Origin: an uncultured Lachnospiraceae bacterium
GTDB lineage: Bacteria; Bacillota; Clostridia; Lachnospirales; Lachnospiraceae
DNA length: 64,000 nt
Direction: 5' to 3'
NCBI GenBank assembly: GCA_934364805.1
Contig: CAKRMH010000009.1
Coordinates: 1-64,000, forward strand
The notes beneath the pieces were generated by a model, which had not been told where the DNA came from, did no database searches, and was given only the letters and a program-made list of their open reading frames with translations. Position 1 is the stretch's first letter; every line of letters starts with the position of its first letter. The translations under genes and the position numbers were made by a program. Shown here piece after piece: positions 7,569-15,707 of this stretch.

Positions 7569-8876
7569 TTACTGTACTGCTTTGAAGGCTTCGTCAAGGT
7601 CTTCAATGATATCATCGATATTCTCTGTTCCGATAGACAGACGGATGGTGTTCGGTTTGATTCCCTGATCTGCAAGTTCTGCCTCATTCAGCTCAGAATG
7701 TGTGGTAGATGCCGGATGGATCGCAAGGGATTTTACATCTGCTACGTTTGCAAGCAGAGAGAATAACTCAAGGTTATCAATGAAATCCTGTGCTTTCTTT
7801 GCATCACCCTTGATCTCGAATGTAAAGATGGATCCACCGCCATTCGGGAAGTATTTCTTATATAATCTCTGCTGTTCCGGATCGTCGGATACAGATGGAT
7901 GATGAACAGCCTCTACCTGTGGGTTTTTAGACAGGTAATCAACAACTTTTAATGCATTCTCTACATGTCTTTCCACGCGGAGTGATAATGTCTCTAATCC
8001 CTGAAGGAAGATCCAGTTGTGGATTGGAGAAAGGGTTGCTCCGGTATCTCTTAAGAGGATTGCACGGATTCTTGTAACGAATGCTGCAGGTCCAGCTGCA
8101 TCTACGAAGCTGATTCCATGGTAACTTGGGTTTGGCTCAGTAAACTGTGGGAATTTACCGGATGCTTTCCAATCGAATTTACCACTATCTACGATAATAC
8201 CACCAATCGTCGTTCCATGTCCACCGATAAACTTGGTTGCCGAATGTACAACGATATCTGCGCCATATTCGATCGGGCGCACCAGATAAGGTGTTGCAAA
8301 TGTACTGTCGATCACAAGCGGAATGTTATGCGCATGCGCAATCTTAGCGATTCCTTCGATATCTGCAACTTCTGAGTTTGGATTACCAAGTGTCTCGATG
8401 TAAAGTGCTTTTGTGTTGTCCTGGATTGCATTCTCGAATGCACTGAGGTCTAACGGATCAACGAATGTAGTTGTAATCCCATAATCTACAAAGGTGTGTG
8501 CCAGAAGGTTGTATGTACCACCGTAAATGTTCTTTGCTGCAACAATGTGATCTCCTGCTACTGCAAGGTTCTGGATGGTATAAGAAACTGCTGCTGCTCC
8601 GGATGCTACTGCAAGTGCTGCAACTCCACCTTCAAGTGCTGCAAATCTTTTCTCGAATACATCCTCTGTCGGATTGGTAAGTCTTCCGTAGATGTTTCCT
8701 GCATCTTTTAATGCGAAACGATCCGCTGCATGCTGCGAGTTATGGAATACGAAGGATGATGTCTGGTAGATCGGAACTGCTCTTGCATCCGTTACCGGAT
8801 CTGCATTCTCCTGTCCAACGTGTAACTGTAATGTTTCAAATTTTAAATTTCTATCTGCGTAATGTTTTTTTGCCAT
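7569..8876 (-). CDS. metY: O-acetylhomoserine sulfhydrylase/aminocarboxypropyltransferase
   Basis: A 435-residue Cys/Met-metabolism PLP enzyme. The PLP lysine is in SATKFIGGHG, and the long middle insert (WKASGKFPQF... YHGISF) is typical of the MetY branch rather than MetB/MetC. It makes homocysteine from O-acetylhomoserine and sulfide, drawing on the same sulfide pool as CysK. First gene of the operon; the start follows a GAGAGGACAAT stretch. A promoter with an operator-like repeat lies 77-105 bases upstream. Confidence 0.95.
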   Translation of the reverse strand: MAKKHYADRNLKFETLQLHVGQENADPVTDARAVPIYQTSSFVFHNSQHAADRFALKDAGNIYGRLTNPTEDVFEKRFAALEGGVAALAVASGAAAVSYTIQNLAVAGDHIVAAKNIYGGTYNLLAHTFVDYGITTTFVDPLDLSAFENAIQDNTKALYIETLGNPNSEVADIEGIAKIAHAHNIPLVIDSTFATPYLVRPIEYGADIVVHSATKFIGGHGTTIGGIIVDSGKFDWKASGKFPQFTEPNPSYHGISFVDAAGPAAFVTRIRAILLRDTGATLSPIHNWIFLQGLETLSLRVERHVENALKVVDYLSKNPQVEAVHHPSVSDDPEQQRLYKKYFPNGGGSIFTFEIKGDAKKAQDFIDNLELFSLLANVADVKSLAIHPASTTHSELNEAELADQGIKPNTIRLSIGTENIDDIIEDLDEAFKAVQ

Positions 8877-8952
8877 GTTTATTGTCCTCTCTTTCTTTCT
8901 GCTCTTATCTCCTGTTTTCCTATTTTGTTACTAGGAATTTTTTGTTGTACTT

Positions 8953-8981
8953 ATCATATCCTACAATTCCTACTAAGTCAA
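8953..8981 (-). promoter_or_regulatory. metY-cysK promoter with Rrf2-type operator
   Basis: TTGACT (8981-8976), 17-bp spacer, TATGAT (8958-8953). The spacer holds TAGGAATTGTAGGA, nearly the same as the nifS promoter spacer (TAGGAATTAAGAGG). Inference: both bind the Rrf2 regulator encoded at 13451-13885. Confidence 0.7.
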
Positions 8982-9155
8982 TATGTTTTTAATGAATTCG
9001 CTATCTTCTTTTCTTATAGCCAGTTATTATCCTGCCCTCTGTTGTCTGTTTTTCATCTGACCTTATTTTTTTGTACGGAATTGGGTATATACATATGTTC
9101 AATTTCGTATATGATAGATTTTAAAATTCAAAAGCAACAAAAGGAGTTTTATATT

Positions 9156-9737
9156 ATGCGAAATGAAAAAGTTTACAAACTGACACTTACTGCATTAATG
9201 GCAGCGTTATCATACGTTGTTTTCACATTCCTGCAGATCAAAGTTACCCTTCCTGGTGGAGATGCGACTTCCTTCCATCTTGGAAATGCGGTGTGCGTAC
9301 TTGGAGCCCTTCTCCTTGGCGGCGTTTACGGCGGTATCGGCGGTGCGATCGGAATGACGATCGGCGATCTTTTAGATCCTGTTTACATTGTATATGCACC
9401 AAAGACATTCATCTTAAAATTCTGCATTGGCCTGATCACCGGTCTGATCGCACACAAAATTGGAAAAATCTCTACTTCCAACGATAACAAACACGTTTTC
9501 AAATGGACTCTGATTGCATCGGTCTGCGGTATGTTATTTAATGTGATCTTTGATCCATTATTCGGTTACTTCTACAAACGTGTGATCATGGGCAAACCTG
9601 CCGCTGAAGTAGCACTTGCATGGAACATCACAACAACAAGCGTTAACGCAGTCATCTCTGTTGTTGCTGCAGTTCTCATCTACATGGCACTCCGCCCTGC
9701 ATTAAAGAAAGCCGATCTTTTCCTGGAGATCAAATAA
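9156..9737 (+). CDS. ECF transporter S component, substrate unknown
   Basis: 193 residues with about six hydrophobic segments. The ATG at 9156 is behind AAAAGGAG; the frame extends far upstream but that part is non-coding in character. Start LTLTALMAALSYVVFTFLQI and the central LLLGGVYGGIGGAIGMTIGD are typical of ECF vitamin-uptake S components, which share a housekeeping EcfAAT module. EcfA and EcfT are encoded at 14880-17407 but with their own S protein. Substrate not readable; no riboswitch seen upstream. Confidence 0.85.
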   Translation: MRNEKVYKLTLTALMAALSYVVFTFLQIKVTLPGGDATSFHLGNAVCVLGALLLGGVYGGIGGAIGMTIGDLLDPVYIVYAPKTFILKFCIGLITGLIAHKIGKISTSNDNKHVFKWTLIASVCGMLFNVIFDPLFGYFYKRVIMGKPAAEVALAWNITTTSVNAVISVVAAVLIYMALRPALKKADLFLEIK

Positions 9738-9784
9738 GCAGCCCGTAGGGGCTTTGTCTCTCCCGGAACATGTTCTGATATAAG

Positions 9785-9836
9785 AAAAAGCGTATGTCCT
9801 ACAGATCTGAATGCTCTGTAAAACATACGCTTTTTT
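9785..9836. terminator. Bidirectional terminator
   Basis: AAGCGTATGT (9788-9797) pairs with ACATACGCTT (9823-9832), with A-runs before and T-runs after. It separates the convergent ECF S-component and mnmA genes and can serve both strands. Confidence 0.9.
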
Positions 9837-9852
9837 ATTCGGCTCTGAAATT

Positions 9853-10938
9853 CTATAACGTTCCACCACAGAGTACATGGTCTCCGTCATAAAAGACGGC
9901 TGCCTGTCCCGGTGTGATCGCTCTTTGCGGCTTCTCAAATACACATTTGATCCTGCCATCCGGCTGTGCATAGATGCGGCAAGGTGCGCCCTTGTGTGAA
10001 TAGCGTATCTTTCCGATCACTGGGATTCCTTCCGGATGCGCTTCCACTTCCGCCTGTTCCATCGCCATATAGTTGATGTTTTCCACATAACAGGTGTCCG
10101 TAAAAAGCTCCTCCGACCGGCAGATCACGACTTCATTGGTCTGCGGGCGGATTTCCTTTACAAATAGAGGCGTATCCGCAGTGATTCCAAGTCCTTTCCG
10201 CTGGCCGATCGTATAATGGATGATCCCTTTATGTCTGCCAAGCACACGGCCCTGTGTATCTACAAAATTGCCCGGAACACTCTTCTTTCCAGTCTCTTTT
10301 TCAATAAAACCGGCATAATCATGATCCGGTACAAAACAGATATCCTGGCTGTCATGCTTTGCTGCAACTGGAAGTCCGATCTCCTCAGCGATCTTCCGGA
10401 TCTGTGGCTTTTCATATGCGCCGACCGGCATCAGTGTACGGGAAAGCTGTGCCTGTGTCAGATTATAAAGCGCATAGGTCTGATCCTTCGCTGCTGTTAC
10501 GGAATTCTGAATGGTGTATCTTCCGTTTGAAAGCCTTGTGATCTGCGCATAATGCCCTGTTGCAATATAATCAGCCCCGATCTCCATGGAACGGTGCAAA
10601 AGTGACTCCCACTTTACATAACGGTTGCAGGCGATACATGGGTTCGGAGTATGTCCTTTCTCATATTCACCTACAAAATAGTCAATGACGTTCTTCTGGA
10701 AATCCGAGCGGAAATTCATGACATAATATGGAATTTCAAGGATATCTGCAACTCTTCTTGCATCGTCTACTGCAGATAAACCACAGCAGCCGCCATTACA
10801 CGACTGCTCAAATACGTTTTCCTCCTGCCAGATCTGCATGGTCACACCGACAACATCATATCCCTGCTCTTTCAGCAGATATGCTGCAACCGATGAATCC
10901 ACGCCGCCTGACATTCCAACAACAACTTTTTCTTTCAT
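9853..10938 (-). CDS. mnmA: tRNA 2-thiouridylase MnmA
   Basis: 361 residues from MKEKVVVGMSGG at 10938; an in-frame extension overlaps nifU and is not used. The PP-loop GMSGGVDSS binds ATP, CIACNRYVKW carries the first catalytic Cys, and SQDICFVPD the second. It puts sulfur on U34 of Lys/Glu/Gln tRNAs, taking sulfur from a cysteine desulfurase. It sits 7 bases behind nifU, in one operon with nifS, so its sulfur donor is co-produced. Confidence 0.96.
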   Translation of the reverse strand: MKEKVVVGMSGGVDSSVAAYLLKEQGYDVVGVTMQIWQEENVFEQSCNGGCCGLSAVDDARRVADILEIPYYVMNFRSDFQKNVIDYFVGEYEKGHTPNPCIACNRYVKWESLLHRSMEIGADYIATGHYAQITRLSNGRYTIQNSVTAAKDQTYALYNLTQAQLSRTLMPVGAYEKPQIRKIAEEIGLPVAAKHDSQDICFVPDHDYAGFIEKETGKKSVPGNFVDTQGRVLGRHKGIIHYTIGQRKGLGITADTPLFVKEIRPQTNEVVICRSEELFTDTCYVENINYMAMEQAEVEAHPEGIPVIGKIRYSHKGAPCRIYAQPDGRIKCVFEKPQRAITPGQAAVFYDGDHVLCGGTL

Positions 10939-10945
10939 GGAACGA

Positions 10946-11383
10946 TTAATATTCCTCTTCTTCTTCTTTCTCGCTGATATCGTTAACTGGTTTCTCCAGT
11001 CCTTCGATCTTGATATGGTTACGTTCTGCATAATCCCATAATGCAGCATGGATTGCTTCCTCTGCCAGCAATGAGCAATGCACTTTCACAGGCGGAAGTC
11101 CGTCTAATGCTTCCATAACTGCTTTATTGGTGACTTCGAGTGCTTCCTGAATCGTTTTTCCTTTTACAAGTTCGGTTGCCATACTGCTTGTTGCAACTGC
11201 TGCACCACAGCCGAATGTCTTGAATTTTGCTTCCTGGATGATGCCGTTGTCATCGATATCCAGATACATTCTCATGATGTCACCACATTTGGCGTTTCCA
11301 ACTGTACCAACACCACTCGGGTTTTCCATCTCTCCTACGTTTCTCGGATTATTAAAATGGTCCATGACCTTTTCGCTATACAT
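10946..11383 (-). CDS. nifU: Fe-S cluster scaffold NifU/IscU type
   Basis: 145 residues from MYSEKVMDHFNNPRNVGEM, behind AGGAGG. The three scaffold cysteines are visible in NAKCGD, FKTFGCGAAVATSS and VHCSLLAEEAI. The acidic tail (EKEEEEEY) is an unusual addition. It accepts sulfur from NifS and assembles Fe-S clusters. Located between nifS (20 bases upstream) and mnmA, the common Clostridia order. Confidence 0.95.
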   Translation of the reverse strand: MYSEKVMDHFNNPRNVGEMENPSGVGTVGNAKCGDIMRMYLDIDDNGIIQEAKFKTFGCGAAVATSSMATELVKGKTIQEALEVTNKAVMEALDGLPPVKVHCSLLAEEAIHAALWDYAERNHIKIEGLEKPVNDISEKEEEEEY

Positions 11384-11442
11384 ACTCTTATTTATCCTCC
11401 TGATTCCTTTATGCACTTCCATACCGGCATATGCTTATACCT

Positions 11443-12627
11443 TTACTCTTTGTGATTCTTTACAAAATCCTCATATAATGGTGACATACTGCGGAGTCTC
11501 TCAATGATTCCTTTCAGCTTGTCTACAGTATAATCAATGTCCTCTTTTGTCGTCTGCTCTGACAGAGTCAAGCGGAGAGAACCATGTGCAATTTCGTGAG
11601 GCAGTCCGATTGCAAGAAGTACATGGGATGGATCCAGTGATCCGGATGTACATGCAGATCCACTGCTTCCGCAGATTCCGTTCTGGTCAAGAAGGATCAG
11701 CATAGATTCTCCTTCAATGAAACGGAAACAGAAGTTTGCGTTATTTGGAAGTCTGTTTGTCTCATGTCCGTTCAATCTTGTGTATGGGATCTCGTCTAAT
11801 ACACGTTTGATCAGATAATCACGCAGCTCGGATACGTTTTTGATGTTCTTGTCCATATTGGCTTTTGCAAGCTCTGCTGCCTTGCCCATTCCGACAATAC
11901 CCGGAACATTATGTGTACCTGCCCTTCTGCGGCGCTCCTGTGCTCCACCATGAATAAAGGAACGGATCTTCACCCCTTTGCGGATATACATGATTCCGAT
12001 TCCCTTTGGTCCGTGGATCTTGTGTCCGCTTGCGCTTAACATGTCGATGTTCATCTCATCTACATTGATCGGAATATGCGCAAATGCCTGTACTGCATCG
12101 GTATGGAATAAAACACCGTGTGCTTTTGCGATTGCACCGATCTCTTTTAATGGCTGAATCGTTCCGATCTCATTGTTTGCCGCCATTACAGAGATTAAAA
12201 TAGTATCTGGACGGATCGCAGCCTCTAACTCATCGAGTCTGATGGTTCCTTTCTCGTCTACATCGATATATGTGATCTCATATCCGCGTTTCTCCAGATA
12301 CTCGCAGGTATGAAGAATTGCGTGATGCTCGATCTTGGAGGTAATGATGTGCTTGCCCTTGCTCTCATATGCCTCTGCTGTCGCAACAAGTGCCCAGTTA
12401 TCTGACTCACTTCCGCCGCCGGTAAAATAAATTTCATCTGTGTTTGCCCCGATCAGATCCGCAATTGTGCTTCTGGACTGATCAACAGCTTTCTTAGCCT
12501 CATTCGCAAAACTGTAGATTGCGGATGGATTCCCATAATGCTCTGTAAAAAACGGTAACATTGCATCCAGCACCTGTGGATATACCTGTGTGGTCGCTGC
12601 GTTATCCAAATAGATTAAACGATTCAT
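11443..12627 (-). CDS. nifS: Cysteine desulfurase NifS/IscS
   Basis: A 394-residue fold-type I PLP enzyme taking sulfur from cysteine. LDNAATTQVYPQV is the usual start, SGHKIHGPKG has the PLP lysine and SSGSACTSG the persulfide cysteine. It supplies NifU and probably MnmA, both downstream. The promoter 48-76 bases upstream shares operator sequence with metY, tying cysteine use to cysteine synthesis. Confidence 0.96.
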   Translation of the reverse strand: MNRLIYLDNAATTQVYPQVLDAMLPFFTEHYGNPSAIYSFANEAKKAVDQSRSTIADLIGANTDEIYFTGGGSESDNWALVATAEAYESKGKHIITSKIEHHAILHTCEYLEKRGYEITYIDVDEKGTIRLDELEAAIRPDTILISVMAANNEIGTIQPLKEIGAIAKAHGVLFHTDAVQAFAHIPINVDEMNIDMLSASGHKIHGPKGIGIMYIRKGVKIRSFIHGGAQERRRRAGTHNVPGIVGMGKAAELAKANMDKNIKNVSELRDYLIKRVLDEIPYTRLNGHETNRLPNNANFCFRFIEGESMLILLDQNGICGSSGSACTSGSLDPSHVLLAIGLPHEIAHGSLRLTLSEQTTKEDIDYTVDKLKGIIERLRSMSPLYEDFVKNHKE

Positions 12628-12674
12628 ATTTTTTACCTTCTTTCAAATTCCTACCTTCTTGCTAGGTTATGCTT

Positions 12675-12703
12675 ATCATATACCTCTTAATTCCTATTGT
12701 CAA
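12675..12703 (-). promoter_or_regulatory. nifS operon promoter with Rrf2-type operator
   Basis: TTGACA (12703-12698), 17-bp spacer ATAGGAATTAAGAGGTA, TATGAT (12680-12675). The spacer and -10 closely match those at metY. An IscR/CymR-like regulator bound here would block RNA polymerase directly. Confidence 0.75.
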
Positions 12704-12717
12704 GGTAGGGTATGTTT

Positions 12718-13407
12718 TTATTGACGTACATGTTGTCTTTCTTCTTTTTCACGGTCAATAAACATCATGCAGAATACAAGGAATAAAAATACAGACGCAA
12801 TGCGGATTGCGCTCTCTGCGACCATTTTCACGCATATATTTCCAATTACCGCACCTACAATAAAGCATAATATGATTCCATAATAAAGTAAACCTTTTCT
12901 TACGAATCTGCCCTCTTTCGTATGGAAATATTCACACATGTTCTGTGTACCGCTCCTCAGGTTGCCAATACACATTGTCGTTGCGATCCCATTTCCATGA
13001 ATTTTCCGGAAACTTTCCACCTGGATCCCGCAGGCAAGCGAAGTCAGGCTGTTCGCAAGCAGATTGATATTCTGCGGCATAAAACTGACTGCAAATAAAA
13101 TGACCGCTTCAAAAAGCACTGCCAACTGTCTCCAGTGGATCTTTTCGTAATCCAGGAGGATAAACTTCACGATGTCGGAGATTGCAATTCCCGCTGCAAA
13201 TGCCACGACCGGACATAGATAATGCAGGGCTAATGACCATTCTCCCTGCGATACATGGATTCCGAACAGAAGCATATTACCCGTCTGTGCATTGGCAAAT
13301 ACCTCGCCTCGGCAGATATAGGAATAGGCATCCATAAATCCGCCGGCAAGTGCCAGCATAATACCAAGTTCAATGGATTCTGACATCTGAATTTTTCTTT
13401 TGTTCAT
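12718..13407 (-). CDS. YoaK family (DUF1275) membrane protein
   Basis: 229 residues with about six hydrophobic segments. ALAGGFMDAYSYICRGEVFANAQTGN in shortened form (GGFMDAYSYICRG) is the DUF1275 signature at the N-terminus. The ATG at 13407 is preferred over a TTG five codons upstream because GGGAAGTGAG serves it well. Function unknown in the family, apart from suggestions of transport. It lies between the Rrf2 gene and nifS, same strand, but the nifS promoter beyond it makes co-function uncertain. Confidence 0.85.
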   Translation of the reverse strand: MNKRKIQMSESIELGIMLALAGGFMDAYSYICRGEVFANAQTGNMLLFGIHVSQGEWSLALHYLCPVVAFAAGIAISDIVKFILLDYEKIHWRQLAVLFEAVILFAVSFMPQNINLLANSLTSLACGIQVESFRKIHGNGIATTMCIGNLRSGTQNMCEYFHTKEGRFVRKGLLYYGIILCFIVGAVIGNICVKMVAESAIRIASVFLFLVFCMMFIDREKEERQHVRQ

Positions 13408-13450
13408 ATTCTCACTTCCCAATATTTATTGTTCCAGTGAATAGTAACAC

Positions 13451-13885
13451 TTAAATGATATACTGTCCATTCTTTTCACTCTGCCAGTTGATCAGATCTG
13501 CCAGTGTGATATGATCAACGACACCGTTGACCGCATCATTGATCTTCTTATAAACGATCGCTGTGACACAGGCATCCGCACGATCGCAGACGATCTCATC
13601 ATCCTCGATGCAGGAAACCGGTGCAAGACTGCCTTCGGTCAGACGCAGGATCATTCCTACCGTATACTCTTCCGGCTCTTTGCGGAGCAGATATCCACCC
13701 TGCGCTCCACGAACACTGCGTACATATCCTGCCTTATGAAGGATGGAGATGATCTGTTCAAGATATTTATCCGAAATCTCCTGACGCTGTGCCACATCCT
13801 TTAAACTGACCGGCTTGCCATCACTGTTCATTGCAAGGTCGATCATTAATCTTAATGCATATCTTCCTTTTGTTGAAATCTTCAT
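13451..13885 (-). CDS. Rrf2 family transcriptional regulator (IscR/CymR-like)
   Basis: 144 residues. MKISTKGRYALRLMIDLA and the winged helix with YLEQIISILHKAGYVRSVRGAQGGY are standard Rrf2. Three cysteines (SCIEDDEIVCDRADAC) sit where IscR binds [2Fe-2S], with spacing C-x7-C-x5-C rather than C-x5-C-x5-C, so cluster sensing is plausible but unproven. Neighbouring nifS-nifU and the similar promoter at metY suggest it balances cysteine supply and Fe-S assembly. Its own promoter has a related repeat, implying autoregulation. Confidence 0.93.
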   Translation of the reverse strand: MKISTKGRYALRLMIDLAMNSDGKPVSLKDVAQRQEISDKYLEQIISILHKAGYVRSVRGAQGGYLLRKEPEEYTVGMILRLTEGSLAPVSCIEDDEIVCDRADACVTAIVYKKINDAVNGVVDHITLADLINWQSEKNGQYII

Positions 13886-13910
13886 AAATACACCTCTACT
13901 AAGCTCATTT

Positions 13911-13964
13911 TATATCCTATATATCCTAGTAGTTTACTATACTTTAAAAATTCCACATTGTCAA
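13911..13964 (-). promoter_or_regulatory. Rrf2 gene promoter and candidate autoregulatory operator
   Basis: TTGACA (13964-13959), 17-bp spacer, TATAGT (13941-13936), then CTACTAGGATATATAGGATA directly downstream, which repeats the AGGATA element seen at the metY promoter. Confidence 0.7.
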
Positions 13965-13976
13965 CTGTATTTTTGC

Positions 13977-14852
13977 TTATTGCGGATAATTCCCAGAAAT
14001 AAAACAGCAGATCATCTCATTCGTCAGGCTCAGATCCTCCGGCAAAACATCAATTTCTTCCCGTTTCTCCCACTCTGCAACGGAAAGCTCGTCCTGATCC
14101 ATTGTGATAGTGGCATCACCATCGAGATCGCAGAAATAACCTGCAAGAATGTTATCCGTAAATCCCCATGGCTGTGATTTATAATAACGTATATTTTTTA
14201 CCCGGAGCCCGGTTTCTTCCATAACTTCACGTGCCACCGTCTGTTCCAGATTCTCACCGATCTCATTGAAACCGGCGACAAGCGCATACTTTTTGTATTC
14301 TCTTCCACGGTATTTTGTAAGCAGAAGCTCATCTCCATTTGTCACCGCAACAATGACAGCCGGGTTGATCCTTGGAAAAATCATATTTCCACACACCGGA
14401 CAGCGCATCATCCGCTCTTTTTTATCGTGTACGAGTCTGCCACTGCACGCACCACAGTACTGGTTTTTCTCATACCAGCCGTTTAAATGCAGACCTGTGA
14501 TCGCAGCAAATGCGTATTCCTTTGGCGCCGCTGTCCGGAAGAAATTCCGCTTTTCATAGCTGCAGGATACCTTCTGTCCCGCTTTCTGAAGACAGTCCCT
14601 CACCTTTTGGGCATCCATATTCTTTTCGGATGAACGGAAAAACAGACGGTCATCCACGGAAAACAGATAGGTAAGCTCTCCTGCCTGCTCCTTTATTTTT
14701 CCAAATTCCGGGAAAAGAATACGGTTCGTATCCTTAGCGTCATGAATTACCAGGAGTTCACCGTTTTGAAAAAAGAGGACAAAACTGTCCTCCTCTGGTG
14801 CTGCCTCCCGATAAGAATTATTCAGTTTATGCGGTGCAATATCCTGTATCAT
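13977..14852 (-). CDS. nudC: NADH pyrophosphatase / NAD-cap decapping NudC
   Basis: 291 residues. A four-Cys zinc ribbon (CGACSGRL... CPVCGN) is followed by a Nudix domain with the box GFNEIGENLEQTVAREVMEETG and the NudC motif SQPWGF. The family cleaves NAD(H) and removes NAD caps from RNA. Directly downstream of the ECF operon on the same strand (27 bases after ecfT), probably by readthrough. Confidence 0.93.
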   Translation of the reverse strand: MIQDIAPHKLNNSYREAAPEEDSFVLFFQNGELLVIHDAKDTNRILFPEFGKIKEQAGELTYLFSVDDRLFFRSSEKNMDAQKVRDCLQKAGQKVSCSYEKRNFFRTAAPKEYAFAAITGLHLNGWYEKNQYCGACSGRLVHDKKERMMRCPVCGNMIFPRINPAVIVAVTNGDELLLTKYRGREYKKYALVAGFNEIGENLEQTVAREVMEETGLRVKNIRYYKSQPWGFTDNILAGYFCDLDGDATITMDQDELSVAEWEKREEIDVLPEDLSLTNEMICCFISGNYPQ

Positions 14853-14879
14853 AATTCCTCCTTATTGCAGTGTGTTCAA

Positions 14880-15707
14880 TTAATGAAACGGGTTATAGAA
14901 GCGGCTGCCATCATGATAAGTGATCACAAGGGCTGCTGCCATAAAAACAAGTGTGGCTGCAATGGTCATGTAGTCTGCCTTCTGCAGCTTTCTGCCCGAA
15001 TACCAGGTACGCTTTTTGTGTTTTCCGTATCCACGCAGCTCCATTGCATTACTTACCGTGTCGATCCGCTCCATGCTGGTGAAGATCAGCGGGAAGATAA
15101 TGGATGCGGTATTTTTCACCCGGTCCATAAATTTTGCTTTGGACGACATCTCGATTCCCCTTGCCTCCTGCGCATTCCGGATCTTATGGAAATCATCCTG
15201 AACATCCGGGATGTAACGGAGCGCAACGGATATCGCATATCCGATGTTATAGCTGACTCCGATGCGGTTTAAAGATGCCGCAAACTCTGACGGATCCGTT
15301 GTTACAATAAAGATGAATACCGATGGCACGATCGTAAAGTATTTCAAAAGAATATTCCATTCATAAAACAGCTGCTCAGCGGTTATTACGTAATTCCCGG
15401 CAATCGGGAAAAGCACTGTTTCTGTTCCGTAGATCCTGCTTCCCTGCTCCGGTGCAAAAATAAAAATTGCAAGCAGATTGATGATCATAAAGATCATGAT
15501 CAGTTTAAAAATTCCGCCGACCTGCTTCCAGTCCGTTTTGGACAGTTGAAAAAGCACCAGGCTGATCACAAACATCACGGCTAACACCCTGGTGTCATAA
15601 GTCAGCATGCTTGTGATGGACCACGCCAGGAAAAAGATCAGCTTTGTGACGCCACACAGCCGGTCGATCCAGGTATCTTTTTTCTCATAAGTCAATAACT
15701 TTGCCAT
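14880..15707 (-). CDS. ecfT: ECF transporter transmembrane component EcfT
   Basis: 275 residues with five or six membrane segments. The two cytoplasmic coupling motifs are present: AQEARGIEM and MELRGYG, the Ala-Arg-Gly type contacts to the ATPase. The start overlaps the EcfA stop by one base (TAATG). Together with the fused double ATPase and the S component it completes an ECF importer. Confidence 0.93.
   Translation of the reverse strand: MAKLLTYEKKDTWIDRLCGVTKLIFFLAWSITSMLTYDTRVLAVMFVISLVLFQLSKTDWKQVGGIFKLIMIFMIINLLAIFIFAPEQGSRIYGTETVLFPIAGNYVITAEQLFYEWNILLKYFTIVPSVFIFIVTTDPSEFAASLNRIGVSYNIGYAISVALRYIPDVQDDFHKIRNAQEARGIEMSSKAKFMDRVKNTASIIFPLIFTSMERIDTVSNAMELRGYGKHKKRTWYSGRKLQKADYMTIAATLVFMAAALVITYHDGSRFYNPFH

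Noticed and set aside
9071..9115. A promoter for the ECF S-component gene at 9156
   Set aside because: A TATGAT is present at 9110-9115 but no -35 at an acceptable distance was found.
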